Part shown: positions 1 to 9,100 of the stretch, piece by piece | How positions within the stretch are numbered: the first letter of the stretch is position 1 | Layout of the letters: the number at the start of each line of letters is the position of its first letter | NCBI GenBank assembly: GCA_014238155.1 | Contig: JABABQ010000002.1 | Coordinates: 1 to 64,000, forward strand | DNA: 64,000 nucleotides | Direction of reading: 5' to 3' | Source: Rhizobiaceae bacterium | Lineage (GTDB): Bacteria; Pseudomonadota; Alphaproteobacteria; Rhizobiales; Rhizobiaceae | The notes under the pieces: model-generated | Databases searched by the model: none | What the model saw: the letters and a program-made list of their open reading frames with translations, nothing else | What the model was told of the DNA's origin: nothing | Position numbers and translations under genes: made by a program

Positions 1-2
1 AT

Positions 3-79
3 TGGTAGCGGGAGAGGGACTTGAACCCCCGACACGCGGATTATGATTCCGCTGCTCTAACCAGCTGAGCTACCCCGCC
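3..79 (-). tRNA. tRNA-Met (CAU anticodon)
   Basis: Read on the minus strand, this folds as a complete cloverleaf. The acceptor stem begins GGCGGGG and the D-arm is GCTCAGCTGGTTAGAGC. The anticodon stem GCGGA/TCCGC encloses a loop with anticodon CAT at 43-45. The T-arm is GGGGGTTCAAGTCCC, and CCA is encoded at the 3' end (3-5). The CAU anticodon could belong to elongator Met, initiator Met or lysidine-modified Ile2. The paired first acceptor position argues against initiator, and the overall sequence resembles the elongator tRNA-Met of rhizobia as I remember it. The same-strand neighbour mnmA is itself a tRNA-modification gene. Confidence 0.93.
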
Positions 80-290
80 ACAGGGCTTGGATGAATACAG
101 TTTCTGTTCCAACACGCCAACCGGCCCCAAGCGCTGCTTGAAGCCGGGATCGGTGGCGATATAGGGGGCAAGGTTGCCCCCTGTCAACCGCAATCAGACA
201 CTTGCGCCAACAAATCCGCGCTGCAAACCAAACCAAAGACACTTGATGCCAAAAACCCATATTGAATATGCAGATCAGCAAACCAGGACG

Positions 291-1535
291 TCACTCAGCG
301 GCAGCGATGCCGGCACCATCCGCAAACTGCGACCAATCTTTGATAACGGGCTCGGTACGTTTGATCCAACCGCCGCCCAGCACCCGGCAGTGAGGGGTGT
401 CGTCGGCATAGAACACACAAGCCTGTCCTGGCGATACACCATCTTCACCTTCAGCCAAAGTGACAATCGCCACACCATTTTCAACTTTCAAATTGGCCGG
501 ACGCGGCGGCCTCGTTGAACGAACCCTGACGCTGAAATCAAGACCAGTATCAGGAAGATGCGATAGCGGCACATCTCCCAGCCAGTTAACATCGCGCAAC
601 TCAAGTCGGCGCGTTGCCAACGCCTCTCTGGGGCCGACGGTGACAGTAGCTGTTTTCGCATCAATTTGGATCACATAGACCGGCTCTCCCGTGGCGACAC
701 CGATGCCACGGCGCTGACCGATTGTGAAATGGATAATTCCCTCATGATGCCCCAGCACCCGGCCATCGATATGGACGATGTCCCCGGCTTTTCCGGCCTC
801 CGGCTTCAGTTTGGCAATGATGTCGGCATATTTACCCTGAGGTACAAAGCAAATGTCCTGACTGTCCGATTTGGCGGCAACAACCAGCTTCATTTCCTCG
901 GCCATGGCACGGGTTTCGGATTTTGGCACTTCCCCCAACGGAAAGCGTAGAAAGTTCAGCTGTTCCTGGGTGGTAGCGAACAGAAAATAGCTCTGGTCCT
1001 TACTGGCATCGGTGGGGCGGAATAATTGCCGCTTTACGACACCATCACCACCATCGCTGCCGCCGTCGCCGCCGTCGCCGCGACTGACAATGTAGTGCCC
1101 GGTTGCCAGACAATCGGCGCCAAGTTCGCGGGCGGTTGTCAACAGATCGGAGAATTTCACGGTTTGGTTGCAGGCGACGCAGGGAATGGGCGTTTCCCCA
1201 TCCAGATAGGCATTGGCAAACGGGTCGATCACCTGTTCGCGAAAGCGCTGCTCATAATCCAGCACATAATGCGGGAAATCCATCTGCTCAGAGACCCGTC
1301 GGGCGTCATGAATATCCTGACCGGCGCAACAAGCTCCCTTGCGGTGCACAGCAGCGCCGTGATCGTAAAGCTGCAGCGTCATACCCACAACGTCATACCC
1401 CTCTCTTTTTAAGAGGCAGGCCACAACAGACGAATCCACCCCGCCCGACATGGCGACAACCACGCGAGTATCTTCGGGAGCCTTGGCAAACCCCAAACTG
1501 TTGAGACCATCAAAGGGACGGTTTTCTGCAGACAT
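291..1535 (-). CDS. mnmA: tRNA 2-thiouridine(34) synthase MnmA
   Basis: Predicted cytoplasmic thiouridylase that ATP-activates and thiolates U34 of tRNAs for Lys, Glu and Gln. The 414-residue protein has the PP-loop signature SGGVDSS at about residues 30-36. It also has the two catalytic cysteines expected in the family: Cys122 in ACNQ and Cys229 in DSQDICF. The start MSAENRP is about 20 residues longer than the PP-loop domain needs, which is common in alphaproteobacteria. The odd feature is a Gly/Asp-rich run, [13 protein letters not shown], at about residues 153-165, between the GHY motif and the Lys-Asp-Gln-Ser-Tyr region; it looks like an expanded trinucleotide repeat. The frame is intact and the gene should be functional. 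Confidence 0.95.
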   Translation of the reverse strand: MSAENRPFDGLNSLGFAKAPEDTRVVVAMSGGVDSSVVACLLKREGYDVVGMTLQLYDHGAAVHRKGACCAGQDIHDARRVSEQMDFPHYVLDYEQRFREQVIDPFANAYLDGETPIPCVACNQTVKFSDLLTTARELGADCLATGHYIVSRGDGGDGGSDGGDGVVKRQLFRPTDASKDQSYFLFATTQEQLNFLRFPLGEVPKSETRAMAEEMKLVVAAKSDSQDICFVPQGKYADIIAKLKPEAGKAGDIVHIDGRVLGHHEGIIHFTIGQRRGIGVATGEPVYVIQIDAKTATVTVGPREALATRRLELRDVNWLGDVPLSHLPDTGLDFSVRVRSTRPPRPANLKVENGVAIVTLAEGEDGVSPGQACVFYADDTPHCRVLGGGWIKRTEPVIKDWSQFADGAGIAAAE

Positions 1536-1703
1536 TGACTGAACTTTCTATTGGACGGCTGTGATGTGCCACATGGGGTGCAATTGGGCAAGATCAAGAT
1601 CAGGCCAGGTGGCCCGACACCCGTTCAGTTTCATGTGTTTGTCGGCTTTTCAGGTCTGGAGAATGTCGCTAAGCTTTGTTGAAATTCAATCAGGTGAATC
1701 ACC

Positions 1704-2141
1704 ATGCACAGAATTGGGACACTCCCCTTCGACATCAAAGACGGCGCCGTTGCATTGCTGTTTGTGACATCTCAAACCCGCGGACGCTGGATCCTGCCAA
1801 AAGGACTGGCCAAACCGGGTGAAAGCCACGCCGAAACCTGTGCACGGGAGGCCTTTGAAGAAGCTGGCATCACAGGAGAAGTTTTGGAAAATTTTCCCAT
1901 CACCGTGCCAATCACCAAGCAAACAGACGATGGCAAACAGGCGGTGCCTGTGACCTATTATCCAATGTTGATTAATGATCAGGCAGATGATTGGCCGGAA
2001 GAAAAGGTGCGCGAGCGTCACTGGGCATTAATTGACGACGCTCCAAAGGTTGCTTTTCGCGAAGACTTTCTGGGTCTCATACAGCAGTTCAAGGCGCTGA
2101 TGCCGTGGATTACAGAAGCTGCAAAGCAAAGTAGATCGTAG
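1704..2141 (+). CDS. Nudix hydrolase
   Basis: A 145-residue cytoplasmic Nudix protein that should hydrolyse a nucleoside diphosphate linked to another moiety. The Nudix box is complete: Gly34, Glu40, then REAFEEAGI at 48-56, matching GX5EX7REUXEEXGU. The preceding WILPKG and the later aromatic-rich segment resemble the small diadenosine- or diphosphoinositol-polyphosphate hydrolase group, but the substrate cannot be read from the sequence. An AGGTGA ribosome site sits seven bases before the ATG. The 3' end overlaps the convergent phosphate transporter gene by about 32 bases, so no separate terminator is present between them. Confidence 0.88.
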   Translation: MHRIGTLPFDIKDGAVALLFVTSQTRGRWILPKGLAKPGESHAETCAREAFEEAGITGEVLENFPITVPITKQTDDGKQAVPVTYYPMLINDQADDWPEEKVRERHWALIDDAPKVAFREDFLGLIQQFKALMPWITEAAKQSRS

Positions 2142-3603
2142 CGGCGAGAATTGCCGATGCGGGCACGGTAATTACCCAGGCCGCCGCAATCGAGAGAACA
2201 AAACGTCGGCGCACCAGCCGGCGCTTGCTGCGCAATGAGCGGCTGGCAAAGGCTTCTTCGGACGTTGCATTGAGACGGTGACCGGGACGCAATTTCTTGC
2301 GGTTTGGATTTTCCGAGAACTCCCGCAGAAAGCCAACGCCGAAGACTGCGCCAACTGCAATATGTGTCGAACTGACCGGTAATCCAAGTGTGGTCGCGAT
2401 CAAAACCGTCACCGCTGCCGACAATGCCACACAATAGGCACGTGGCGAGTTTAAGCGGGTGATTTTTTCCCCGACTACAGCAATCAGCTTGGGGCCAAAG
2501 AGACCGAGCCCCAACGCGATGCCAAAGGCTCCAACAACCATGACCCACAGTGGAATAGAAACCTTGCTGGCAATCTCCGTCTGCTCGCCAATGGTGGAAA
2601 CGATTGCCGCCAGCGGTCCAACCGCATTGGCCACATCATTGGCCCCATGTGCAAACGACAATAAAGCGGTACCTATGATCAATGGCAGATCGAACAGCCG
2701 GTAAATATCTTTCTTGCGATTCTCTAGCTTGGCAACACGACTGGTGATGTAGGGGCGTGACAGAAAATAAGAGGCGGCAAAACTGGCAACAGCAAAAAGA
2801 AACACTTCGATCATTGAAGGCTTCCAGATCTTTTTCAAACCCTTCATTGCCATGTAGGCAGCAAATGCAGCCCCCATCAGGCCGATCAATACGGGAACCC
2901 AGCGATGGGCTGCGCTCAAACGGTCCGGTACATTTAGAATCTTGACCTTGATGAAATACAACAGCAGCGCCGCAACTATAGCACCAAACACCGGTGATAT
3001 GACCCAGCTGGCAGCAATCGCCGCCATGGTGCCCCAGTTGACGAGGCCGACACCTGCCGCGGCTATGCCAGCACCAAGCACGCCTCCGACAATCGAGTGG
3101 GTTGTTGATACCGGGGCGCTGAGAATTGTCGCCAGATTAATCCAAAGCCCCGCAGCCAACAGGGCTGATAGCATCAAATATCGAAATTCGACGACCGACA
3201 CGTCACCACCTGGAGCAATAATCCCTTTGGAAACTGTTTTGACAACATCGCCCCCCGCCAAAAGCGCCCCTGCAGTTTCACAGATTGCTGCAATAACGAT
3301 GGCGCCAAAAACCGTGAGGACACGTCCGCCAACTGCCGGGCCCATATTGTTGGCAACGTCATTGGCACCAATATTCAGTGCCATATAGCCGCCAATCACC
3401 GCAGCAATGACAATTAACAGGGTTTCCTCACCCAGTCCGGTGTGGGCACCACCGACAAAGACTGCAACCAATGCAAGGAACAACAGTGACAATCCAACCG
3501 GGACAATAATGCCGCGTATGCTTTGCGACTGCTTTTGGCCGAAACTGAAACGTCTCAGATCGTTGACATATCTGTTTTCCGGGCTCTTCATTTCTGAACT
3601 CAT
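2110..3603 (-). CDS. PiT-family inorganic phosphate transporter
   Basis: A 497-residue integral membrane protein of the PiT (PF01384) family, which imports metal-phosphate by cation symport. The inverted duplication typical of the family is visible. GANDVANNMGPAVGGR lies near residues 58-73 and HGANDVANAVGPLAA near 320-334, each within a set of hydrophobic helices. A basic cytoplasmic loop (residues about 430-465, rich in Arg/Lys) precedes the last helices. The N-terminus has about 30 hydrophilic residues before the first helix. There is no DUF47 (pit accessory) gene beside it, which is the more usual partner, and no recognisable PhoB box upstream. Possible substrates are phosphate and, less likely, sulfate. 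Confidence 0.9.
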   Translation of the reverse strand: MSSEMKSPENRYVNDLRRFSFGQKQSQSIRGIIVPVGLSLLFLALVAVFVGGAHTGLGEETLLIVIAAVIGGYMALNIGANDVANNMGPAVGGRVLTVFGAIVIAAICETAGALLAGGDVVKTVSKGIIAPGGDVSVVEFRYLMLSALLAAGLWINLATILSAPVSTTHSIVGGVLGAGIAAAGVGLVNWGTMAAIAASWVISPVFGAIVAALLLYFIKVKILNVPDRLSAAHRWVPVLIGLMGAAFAAYMAMKGLKKIWKPSMIEVFLFAVASFAASYFLSRPYITSRVAKLENRKKDIYRLFDLPLIIGTALLSFAHGANDVANAVGPLAAIVSTIGEQTEIASKVSIPLWVMVVGAFGIALGLGLFGPKLIAVVGEKITRLNSPRAYCVALSAAVTVLIATTLGLPVSSTHIAVGAVFGVGFLREFSENPNRKKLRPGHRLNATSEEAFASRSLRSKRRLVRRRFVLSIAAAWVITVPASAILAATIYFALQLL

Positions 3604-3996
3604 ATTCGGCGTCGCATTTCGATCGTGGTAGTTGCCATTTGAAATCTTACATACCGATAAGAAAGCCCCATGGGAAACCCTTTTAAAATTTGCTCACAGG
3701 GGGGAACCAGAACCATTCTAAAAGGCCAGCTACAATCATCAAATGTGGATAACACCTCGACATAAATGGAAACACGGTTGTTCCCTAAAGCTCTGTTAAT
3801 ATATTGATTTTAAAACTTTTTTTACCTACAGAGTTCATCTGATTCAGATTTCGCAATGAACTCGGTCTGTTGCCCAAATCTCAATTAATGCCATTTGCAG
3901 AGCATGGGAAAATCGCGCATTCTGCCATTAGGCCAGCCATGGGTCCTCAACTAACATTTGTCGGCAGTCGGTTGGCTGAGCGACCGATAAAGGCAC
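3604..3996. other. Intergenic region between the PiT gene and the oxaloacetate decarboxylase-like gene
   Basis: This AT-rich stretch of about 390 bases separates two minus-strand genes. It should hold the promoter of the phosphate transporter and the 3' end of the upstream transcript. I see no ORF with a ribosome site, no tRNA, no repeat and no strong hairpin followed by a T-run in the expected direction. No PhoB-type direct repeat was found. Confidence 0.5.
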
Positions 3997-4860
3997 CTAT
4001 TTCAAAAAGGCATCAACATTTCGCCGATGCAGATCATATTCCATGAGGCGTGACATAGTTTCTTTGCCCGCAACTCTCTCCAGGCTGGCGGGCATGTTTC
4101 CCTGACGCAGAGCTTTCATTGTGTCGTAAACGGCCTGTACTGCCGCAGCAAATGGCTGATGCCCTTGCAGACAAATCCTGACACGTTTGTTGGTCAATAC
4201 ATCCTTATCCATCAGTTCGGCGGGCAGGCCACCAAGCATCAGCGGCTGACTTGTCGCCGCCGACAATGCTTCCAGCTGCTGACCTGTCTTGATGCCGACC
4301 GCAAAAAGAACATCCGCACCGGCTTTCTCATAGGAAATCAATCGCCTGATCACGTCATCGATACTTGTGATTGATGCGGCGTCGGTGCGACCGGCAATAA
4401 CAAAGCTGCTATCCTGACGCGCGGCAATGGCAGCCTTGATCTTGCCAACACCCTCTTCGACACTCAACAGTCGTTTGCCATCAGGACTGCCGAACTGTCT
4501 TGGCAATTCGGTGTCTTCAATGGACAATCCCGCAATTCCTGCGTTTTCCAGTTCCTCCACCGTTCGCATGACATTGAGACTGTTGCCATATCCATGATCT
4601 GCATCGCAGAATATTGGCAGCGGTCCGGCGCGGGTCATACGACGTGCCTGTTCAACCAATTCGCTGAGCGTTAACAGGATCTCATCGGGAGCCCCGAGCA
4701 CCGTCAGTGATGCAACGGATCCGCCAAACATGCCGAGCTCAAAGCCAAGTTCGTTCGCAATGCGAACCGAAATTGGATCGTAAACGGAAGCTGGAAACAT
4801 GCATTGCTTGCCTTCGATGAGTGCACGCAATTGCTGTCTGGCCTGTTGAGCAATGGTCAT
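3997..4860 (-). CDS. Isocitrate lyase/PEP mutase superfamily protein, oxaloacetate decarboxylase-like
   Basis: A 287-residue TIM-barrel enzyme of the ICL/PEP mutase superfamily. ASVYDPISVRIANELGF, FGGSVASLTVLGAPD and DADHGYGN are the segments shared with the Pseudomonas oxaloacetate decarboxylase group (PA4872 type), as I recall it. DADHGYGN carries the metal-binding acidic residues, and SIEDTELPRQFG follows. The likely reaction is Mg-dependent decarboxylation of oxaloacetate to pyruvate. The frame is open upstream to 4935, but homology begins at MTIAQQ, so 4860 is chosen; its ribosome site is weak. The gene diverges from preT across a 42-base palindrome, which suggests shared control with pyrimidine catabolism. 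Its role there is not obvious. Confidence 0.82.
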   Translation of the reverse strand: MTIAQQARQQLRALIEGKQCMFPASVYDPISVRIANELGFELGMFGGSVASLTVLGAPDEILLTLSELVEQARRMTRAGPLPIFCDADHGYGNSLNVMRTVEELENAGIAGLSIEDTELPRQFGSPDGKRLLSVEEGVGKIKAAIAARQDSSFVIAGRTDAASITSIDDVIRRLISYEKAGADVLFAVGIKTGQQLEALSAATSQPLMLGGLPAELMDKDVLTNKRVRICLQGHQPFAAAVQAVYDTMKALRQGNMPASLERVAGKETMSRLMEYDLHRRNVDAFLK

Positions 4861-4954
4861 TTTGACGCCCGTTGTGAGTTTTCTGGAATGGCCAACATGT
4901 CGAATGAGGTGCAGCGCTACAAGACCATTGGCCAATCGACGGCGCAGTTCCGGG

Positions 4955-4996
4955 CAATATTAAAAAATTTACCAATTGATAAATTTTTTAATATTG
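4955..4996. promoter_or_regulatory. 42-base palindrome between divergent genes, with a RutR-like core
   Basis: Arms CAATATTAAAAAATTTA (4955-4971) and TAAATTTTTTAATATTG (4980-4996) are perfect inverted repeats around the centre CAATTG, with a single mismatched pair (4972/4979). The central 16 bases, TTTACCAATTGATAAA (4968-4983), match the Escherichia coli RutR consensus TTGACCANNTGGTCAA at 11 of 14 fixed positions. The palindrome lies in the 177-base gap between the divergent oxaloacetate decarboxylase-like gene and preT, where an operator for both would be expected. A TetR gene of RutR type lies 4 kb away. Protein binding is inferred. Confidence 0.65.
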
Positions 4997-5037
4997 CTAA
5001 CCTGTCTTCATCACATTGACCGATATGGGACTAGCCG

Positions 5038-6399
5038 ATGGCCGGATCAGCACTGAGCAAAAAACTGCAGGACGGCATCGCTGCCGGGCGTATCAACGCC
5101 AAAACAGCTGCTGATAATTTTGGCGACATTCACCCGCCGCTCGGAGATCACGAAGCGCTGGTTGCATCTGATAGATGTTATTTTTGCCATGACGCACCCT
5201 GTGTGACGGCCTGCCCTACATCGATCGATATTCCGATGTTCATTCGGGAAATCGCCACAGGCAATACGATGGGTGCAGCTGAAACCATTATGGAACAGAA
5301 CATATTGGGTGGCATGTGCGCCAGGGTCTGCCCGACCGAAACTCTATGTGAACAAGTCTGTGTTCGCGAAACGGCCGAAGGCAAGCCGGTCAAGATTGGC
5401 CTGCTGCAGCGCTATGCCACAGATCAGGCAATGCAGACCGGCAAACAGTTTTTCGAGCGCGGCGCTGAATCGAGCAAGCATGTTGCCATTGTCGGCGCTG
5501 GCCCCGCCGGGCTGGCGTGTGCGCATCGCCTTTCCATGCACGGCCACAAGGTCACAATATATGAGGCCCGCAAAAAACCCGGGGGTCTCAATGAATTCGG
5601 AATTGCCGCTTACAAAACGGTGGACGATTTTGCCCAACACGAAGTGGATTATGTCACCGCGATCGGCGGCATTGATATCCAATACGGCAAGAAACTCGGC
5701 AAGCAGATTTCACTGGCCAAATTGCGCGCCAGTCATGACGCCGTATTTCTGGGAATGGGCCTCACAGGTGTCAATGCGCTCGGATTGAAAGGCAACGAAC
5801 CGGAGGGGGTGGTGGACGCGGTCGATTTCATTGCGTCGCTGCGGCAAGCCAGAAACAAAACACGCATTCCCGTTGGGCGTCGCATTGTTGTTATCGGTGG
5901 GGGCATGACCGCCATTGACGCGGCCGTTCAGGCAAAATTGCTGGGTGCTGAAGAAGTCACGATCTGCTATCGCCGCGGCCAGGAAAATATGAACGCGTCG
6001 GACTATGAGCAAGAACTTGCCACATCAAAAGGCGTCACCATCCGCCATTGGCTGCAACCAAAAAAACTGAAGGCCAAGGCCGGAAAATTGTCCGGGATCG
6101 AGCTGGAATATACCGAGCTCAAAGGCGGCAAACTGCTTGGCACTGGTGCAAAAACCACGCTGGTGGCTGACCAGATATTCCGTGCCATTGGTCAAAGCTA
6201 CGAAGATGCAAGCGATGGAGCGTTGGAACTCAATTGGGGCCGCATCAAAACTTCAGAAGACGGCGCAACATCGCTTAATGACGTCTGGGCCGGTGGCGAT
6301 TGCAGCGATTCCGGTGATGACCTGACAGTCACCGCCGTAGCACAGGGCCGCGACTCTGCAGAGGCAATCAACGCTGCGCTCAGCGCACAAAGCGCGTAG
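5038..6399 (+). CDS. preT: NAD-dependent dihydropyrimidine dehydrogenase subunit PreT
   Basis: The 453-residue flavin and iron-sulfur subunit that passes electrons from NAD(P)H to PreA for reduction of uracil and thymine to their dihydro forms. Two cysteine groups for 4Fe-4S clusters are present: Cys47, 50, 55, 59 and Cys94, 98, 104, 108. Two dinucleotide-binding motifs follow: GAGPAG at about 153 (FAD) and GGGM at about 287 (NAD). This is the layout of the glutamate synthase small-subunit-like family. The gene is followed after 17 bases by preA, so the two subunits are co-transcribed. Expression is likely set by the palindrome upstream. Confidence 0.93.
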   Translation: MAGSALSKKLQDGIAAGRINAKTAADNFGDIHPPLGDHEALVASDRCYFCHDAPCVTACPTSIDIPMFIREIATGNTMGAAETIMEQNILGGMCARVCPTETLCEQVCVRETAEGKPVKIGLLQRYATDQAMQTGKQFFERGAESSKHVAIVGAGPAGLACAHRLSMHGHKVTIYEARKKPGGLNEFGIAAYKTVDDFAQHEVDYVTAIGGIDIQYGKKLGKQISLAKLRASHDAVFLGMGLTGVNALGLKGNEPEGVVDAVDFIASLRQARNKTRIPVGRRIVVIGGGMTAIDAAVQAKLLGAEEVTICYRRGQENMNASDYEQELATSKGVTIRHWLQPKKLKAKAGKLSGIELEYTELKGGKLLGTGAKTTLVADQIFRAIGQSYEDASDGALELNWGRIKTSEDGATSLNDVWAGGDCSDSGDDLTVTAVAQGRDSAEAINAALSAQSA

Positions 6400-6416
6400 C
6401 GCGAAGGGAGAACGAC

Positions 6417-7727
6417 ATGGCTGATATCTCCAACAATTTTGCAGGCATCAAATCCCCCAATCCGTTTTGGCTGGCTTCGGCTCCGCCGACTGACAAAGCC
6501 TACAATGTCGAGCGGGCATTTGAAGCCGGATGGGGTGGAGTGGTCTGGAAAACACTCGGTGAAGAAGGTCCACCCATCGTCAACGTCAATGGCCCGCGTT
6601 ATGGCGCAATCTGGGGTGCGGATCGACGCTTGCTTGGTCTTAACAATATCGAACTGATCACCGATCGCGACCTCTACATCAATCTCCGCGAAATCAAAGA
6701 GGTGAAGAAGAGGTGGCCGGACAGAGCCGTCATTGTGTCGATCATGGTGCCCTGCGAAGAGGCCGCGTGGAAAGCCATTTTACCGCTGGTTGACGAAACC
6801 GAAGCGGATGGCATTGAACTTAATTTTGGTTGCCCCCACGGCATGAGCGAGCGCGGCATGGGCGCAGCGGTTGGCCAGGTGCCGGAATATATCGAAATGG
6901 TGACTCGCTGGTGCAAAGCAAACACCCGCATGCCGGTCATCGTCAAACTAACTCCCAACATCACCGATGTTCGCTATCCCGCTCGCGCGGCGAAGGCTGG
7001 CGGGGCAGATGCAGTCTCCTTGATCAATACGATATCCTCCATCGTATCGGTCGATCTGGATTCATTTTCCCCGCAGCCTTCAATTGACGGCAAAGGCAGC
7101 CATGGTGGCTATTGCGGACCGGCGGTCAAGCCGATTGCACTGAATATGGTCGCCGACATTGCTCGCGACGCTGAAACTGCCGGTCTGCCGATATCAGGAA
7201 TTGGCGGAATTACAACCTGGCGCGATGCAGCAGAGTTTCTCGCCCTGGGCGCCGGCAATGTTCAGGTTTGCACGGCGGCAATGACATATGGCTTCAAGAT
7301 CGTAGAAGAAATGATCTCCGGTTTGGAAAACTGGATGGATGAGAAAGGCCACAAAACGCTGGACGACGTAATTGGTCGCGCCACGCCGAATGTCACCGAT
7401 TGGCAATATCTCAACTTAAACTATGTCACCAAGGCGAAGATCGATCAGGAATCCTGCATCAAATGTGGTCGCTGTCATATTGTCTGTGAAGATACTTCCC
7501 ACCAAGCCATTACGTCGATGCTGGATGGCGAACGCCATTTTGAAGTGATCGATGAAGAATGCGTTGGCTGTAATCTGTGCGTCAATGTCTGCCCGGTTGA
7601 GAATTGCATCACAATGGAGCAACTATCACCCGGCACAATCGACAAACGCACCGGAGAAAAAGTGCGCGATAAATATGGCAATTGGACCGAGCACCCCAAC
7701 AATCCGTCGGTTGTCGCCGCCGAATAG
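6417..7727 (+). CDS. preA: NAD-dependent dihydropyrimidine dehydrogenase subunit PreA
   Basis: Catalytic FMN subunit (436 residues) that reduces uracil/thymine, the first step of the reductive pyrimidine pathway. An N-terminal dihydroorotate-dehydrogenase-like barrel carries NFGCPHGMSERGMGAAVGQ. A C-terminal ferredoxin domain has two 4Fe-4S motifs: Cys347, 350, 353, 357 and Cys382, 385, 388, 392. The position matching the mammalian catalytic Cys (GLACGQ) is Val here (GAAVGQ); as I recall, Escherichia coli PreA also has Val. The ribosome site GAAGGGAGAA precedes the ATG. The downstream convergent gene begins its stop codon about 36 bases later. Confidence 0.95.
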   Translation: MADISNNFAGIKSPNPFWLASAPPTDKAYNVERAFEAGWGGVVWKTLGEEGPPIVNVNGPRYGAIWGADRRLLGLNNIELITDRDLYINLREIKEVKKRWPDRAVIVSIMVPCEEAAWKAILPLVDETEADGIELNFGCPHGMSERGMGAAVGQVPEYIEMVTRWCKANTRMPVIVKLTPNITDVRYPARAAKAGGADAVSLINTISSIVSVDLDSFSPQPSIDGKGSHGGYCGPAVKPIALNMVADIARDAETAGLPISGIGGITTWRDAAEFLALGAGNVQVCTAAMTYGFKIVEEMISGLENWMDEKGHKTLDDVIGRATPNVTDWQYLNLNYVTKAKIDQESCIKCGRCHIVCEDTSHQAITSMLDGERHFEVIDEECVGCNLCVNVCPVENCITMEQLSPGTIDKRTGEKVRDKYGNWTEHPNNPSVVAAE

Positions 7728-7763
7728 TCATTGATGGGCAGAAGGTGGTGGTTGTCGGCAGAA

Positions 7764-8951
7764 CTAATTTCCGACGGTCACAACCGAACCACTACCACTT
7801 GATATCGCGTTGCCAGGAATACGAACAATACTGCGCAACACATTGCCGCCAATTGTGGGAATGGCGGAGGATGTCTCGCCGCTTGCTGACAGGGATGGCC
7901 CCTGATTAAGTCCGCGACCTATCAACTGAACAATTGCTGGGGAATCGGCAAATTTACTGTGATTGGCGTTGCTGGGATCATCGATTGTGCTCAAATCTAC
8001 CACCTTGAGACCCAGGGCAGCCAACCGTTTCGGATCCGCAGAGCCGACGCGCGCCACCCCTCCGGCAATTCTTTTGGAAAGAGTGAGAGCTTTGTCGTCT
8101 TTGGATACCAGAACATAAAAACGGTCCTTGATCCCTCTCAGGTCGTCCAATTGTTCGACAAACAGATCAAAATCGACATCCGGCGCGGCAAGAATGACTG
8201 CCTTGAGACGATTGGAATCGCGGACTTCCTTGCGCCTTGCCAGAGCCGTCATCGCTTCCAGCGCGACTAGATTGCCCATAGAATGCGCAACAATTGTAAA
8301 GGCTTCAACGTCGATTGCAGAGAGTTTTAGTGCCAATTCTTCCAGATAAAACCGCGCCTGCAAGGCGCTGTTAATATCATAGACATAGTCCATCGTCTTG
8401 CCGCGCGAGGCCCAACTGAACAGCAATGGCACGCCCTTGAAACCGGTATCATGCACAAATTGTGAAACCCGTAGCACCGCAGCGCTGAAATTGGTGTTGT
8501 AGCCGTGGACGAAAATCAACACCTCCCTGCGGCCTTCCGGTTTTTCGGCCAGCGCCAGTTCAAGGCCTTGAACAAAATCATCAGCATCTGGATAAATTTC
8601 AGGACTTTTAATGGTGAAATGTTTTTCCGGATCGCTGTGGCCTTTTTTCGGTTGCTCAATCTGACCAGTTTTATGACTTGCTGGAATGGTCACTGTAACA
8701 TTGCCCAGACCCAGCTTGTTGGTTCTTTCACCGGAAAAAAATTCGTAAGGTTCCGCTGAACGCCTGCGCGTTGTAGCGAGGAATATCGTATGAGATGTAA
8801 GGCCGCGGGTATCAATCTTGCTTAATTCCCCTTCACCCAGACCGATCAGGTTGATGGGACCAGAGTTACAACTGGCCAACAAAACGGCAAGCGACATCAT
8901 CAGCCAGGCAACAGGCAGATTTTGCAACTTTCGTCTTTCAGGTTTTTTCAT
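7764..8951 (-). CDS. Alpha/beta hydrolase lipoprotein of the COG4782/DUF900 type
   Basis: A 395-residue predicted lipoprotein hydrolase. The N-terminus has a short basic segment, a hydrophobic run and a lipobox-like LLASC near residue 28. The hydrolase core contains the oxyanion segment VLIFVHGYNTNF and the nucleophile elbow IVAHSMGNL, with Ser as nucleophile, as in the DUF900 family. The C-terminal region is rich in Ser/Gly and less conserved. A GTG codon one triplet upstream (8954) opens the frame, but the ATG at 8951 is the more likely start. The substrate is unknown, and nothing links it to the pyrimidine genes on either side except position. Confidence 0.85.
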   Translation of the reverse strand: MKKPERRKLQNLPVAWLMMSLAVLLASCNSGPINLIGLGEGELSKIDTRGLTSHTIFLATTRRRSAEPYEFFSGERTNKLGLGNVTVTIPASHKTGQIEQPKKGHSDPEKHFTIKSPEIYPDADDFVQGLELALAEKPEGRREVLIFVHGYNTNFSAAVLRVSQFVHDTGFKGVPLLFSWASRGKTMDYVYDINSALQARFYLEELALKLSAIDVEAFTIVAHSMGNLVALEAMTALARRKEVRDSNRLKAVILAAPDVDFDLFVEQLDDLRGIKDRFYVLVSKDDKALTLSKRIAGGVARVGSADPKRLAALGLKVVDLSTIDDPSNANHSKFADSPAIVQLIGRGLNQGPSLSASGETSSAIPTIGGNVLRSIVRIPGNAISSGSGSVVTVGN

Positions 8952-9100
8952 CACAAGCCCGGCTACTCACAGAACGTTCCAGAAATTATCGTATCAGCTT
9001 CATTTGGTCGCAATGCAAGCTTGGAGGTTGGGCACTGGCCTTCCAAACCAGAGCTGCTGGTCGCAGCGACGCCGGTCAACACATATCTGTCTTTGGCCAT

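Noticed and set aside
5016-5030. Second RutR-like half-site (TTGACC) just before preT
   Set aside because: Only the left half matches; without the right half it is not distinguishable from chance.
7741-7800. Imperfect GGTGG/CCACC hairpin between convergent preA and the hydrolase gene
   Set aside because: Only short paired segments with several mismatches and no T-run; it also overlaps coding sequence, so I do not call it a terminator.
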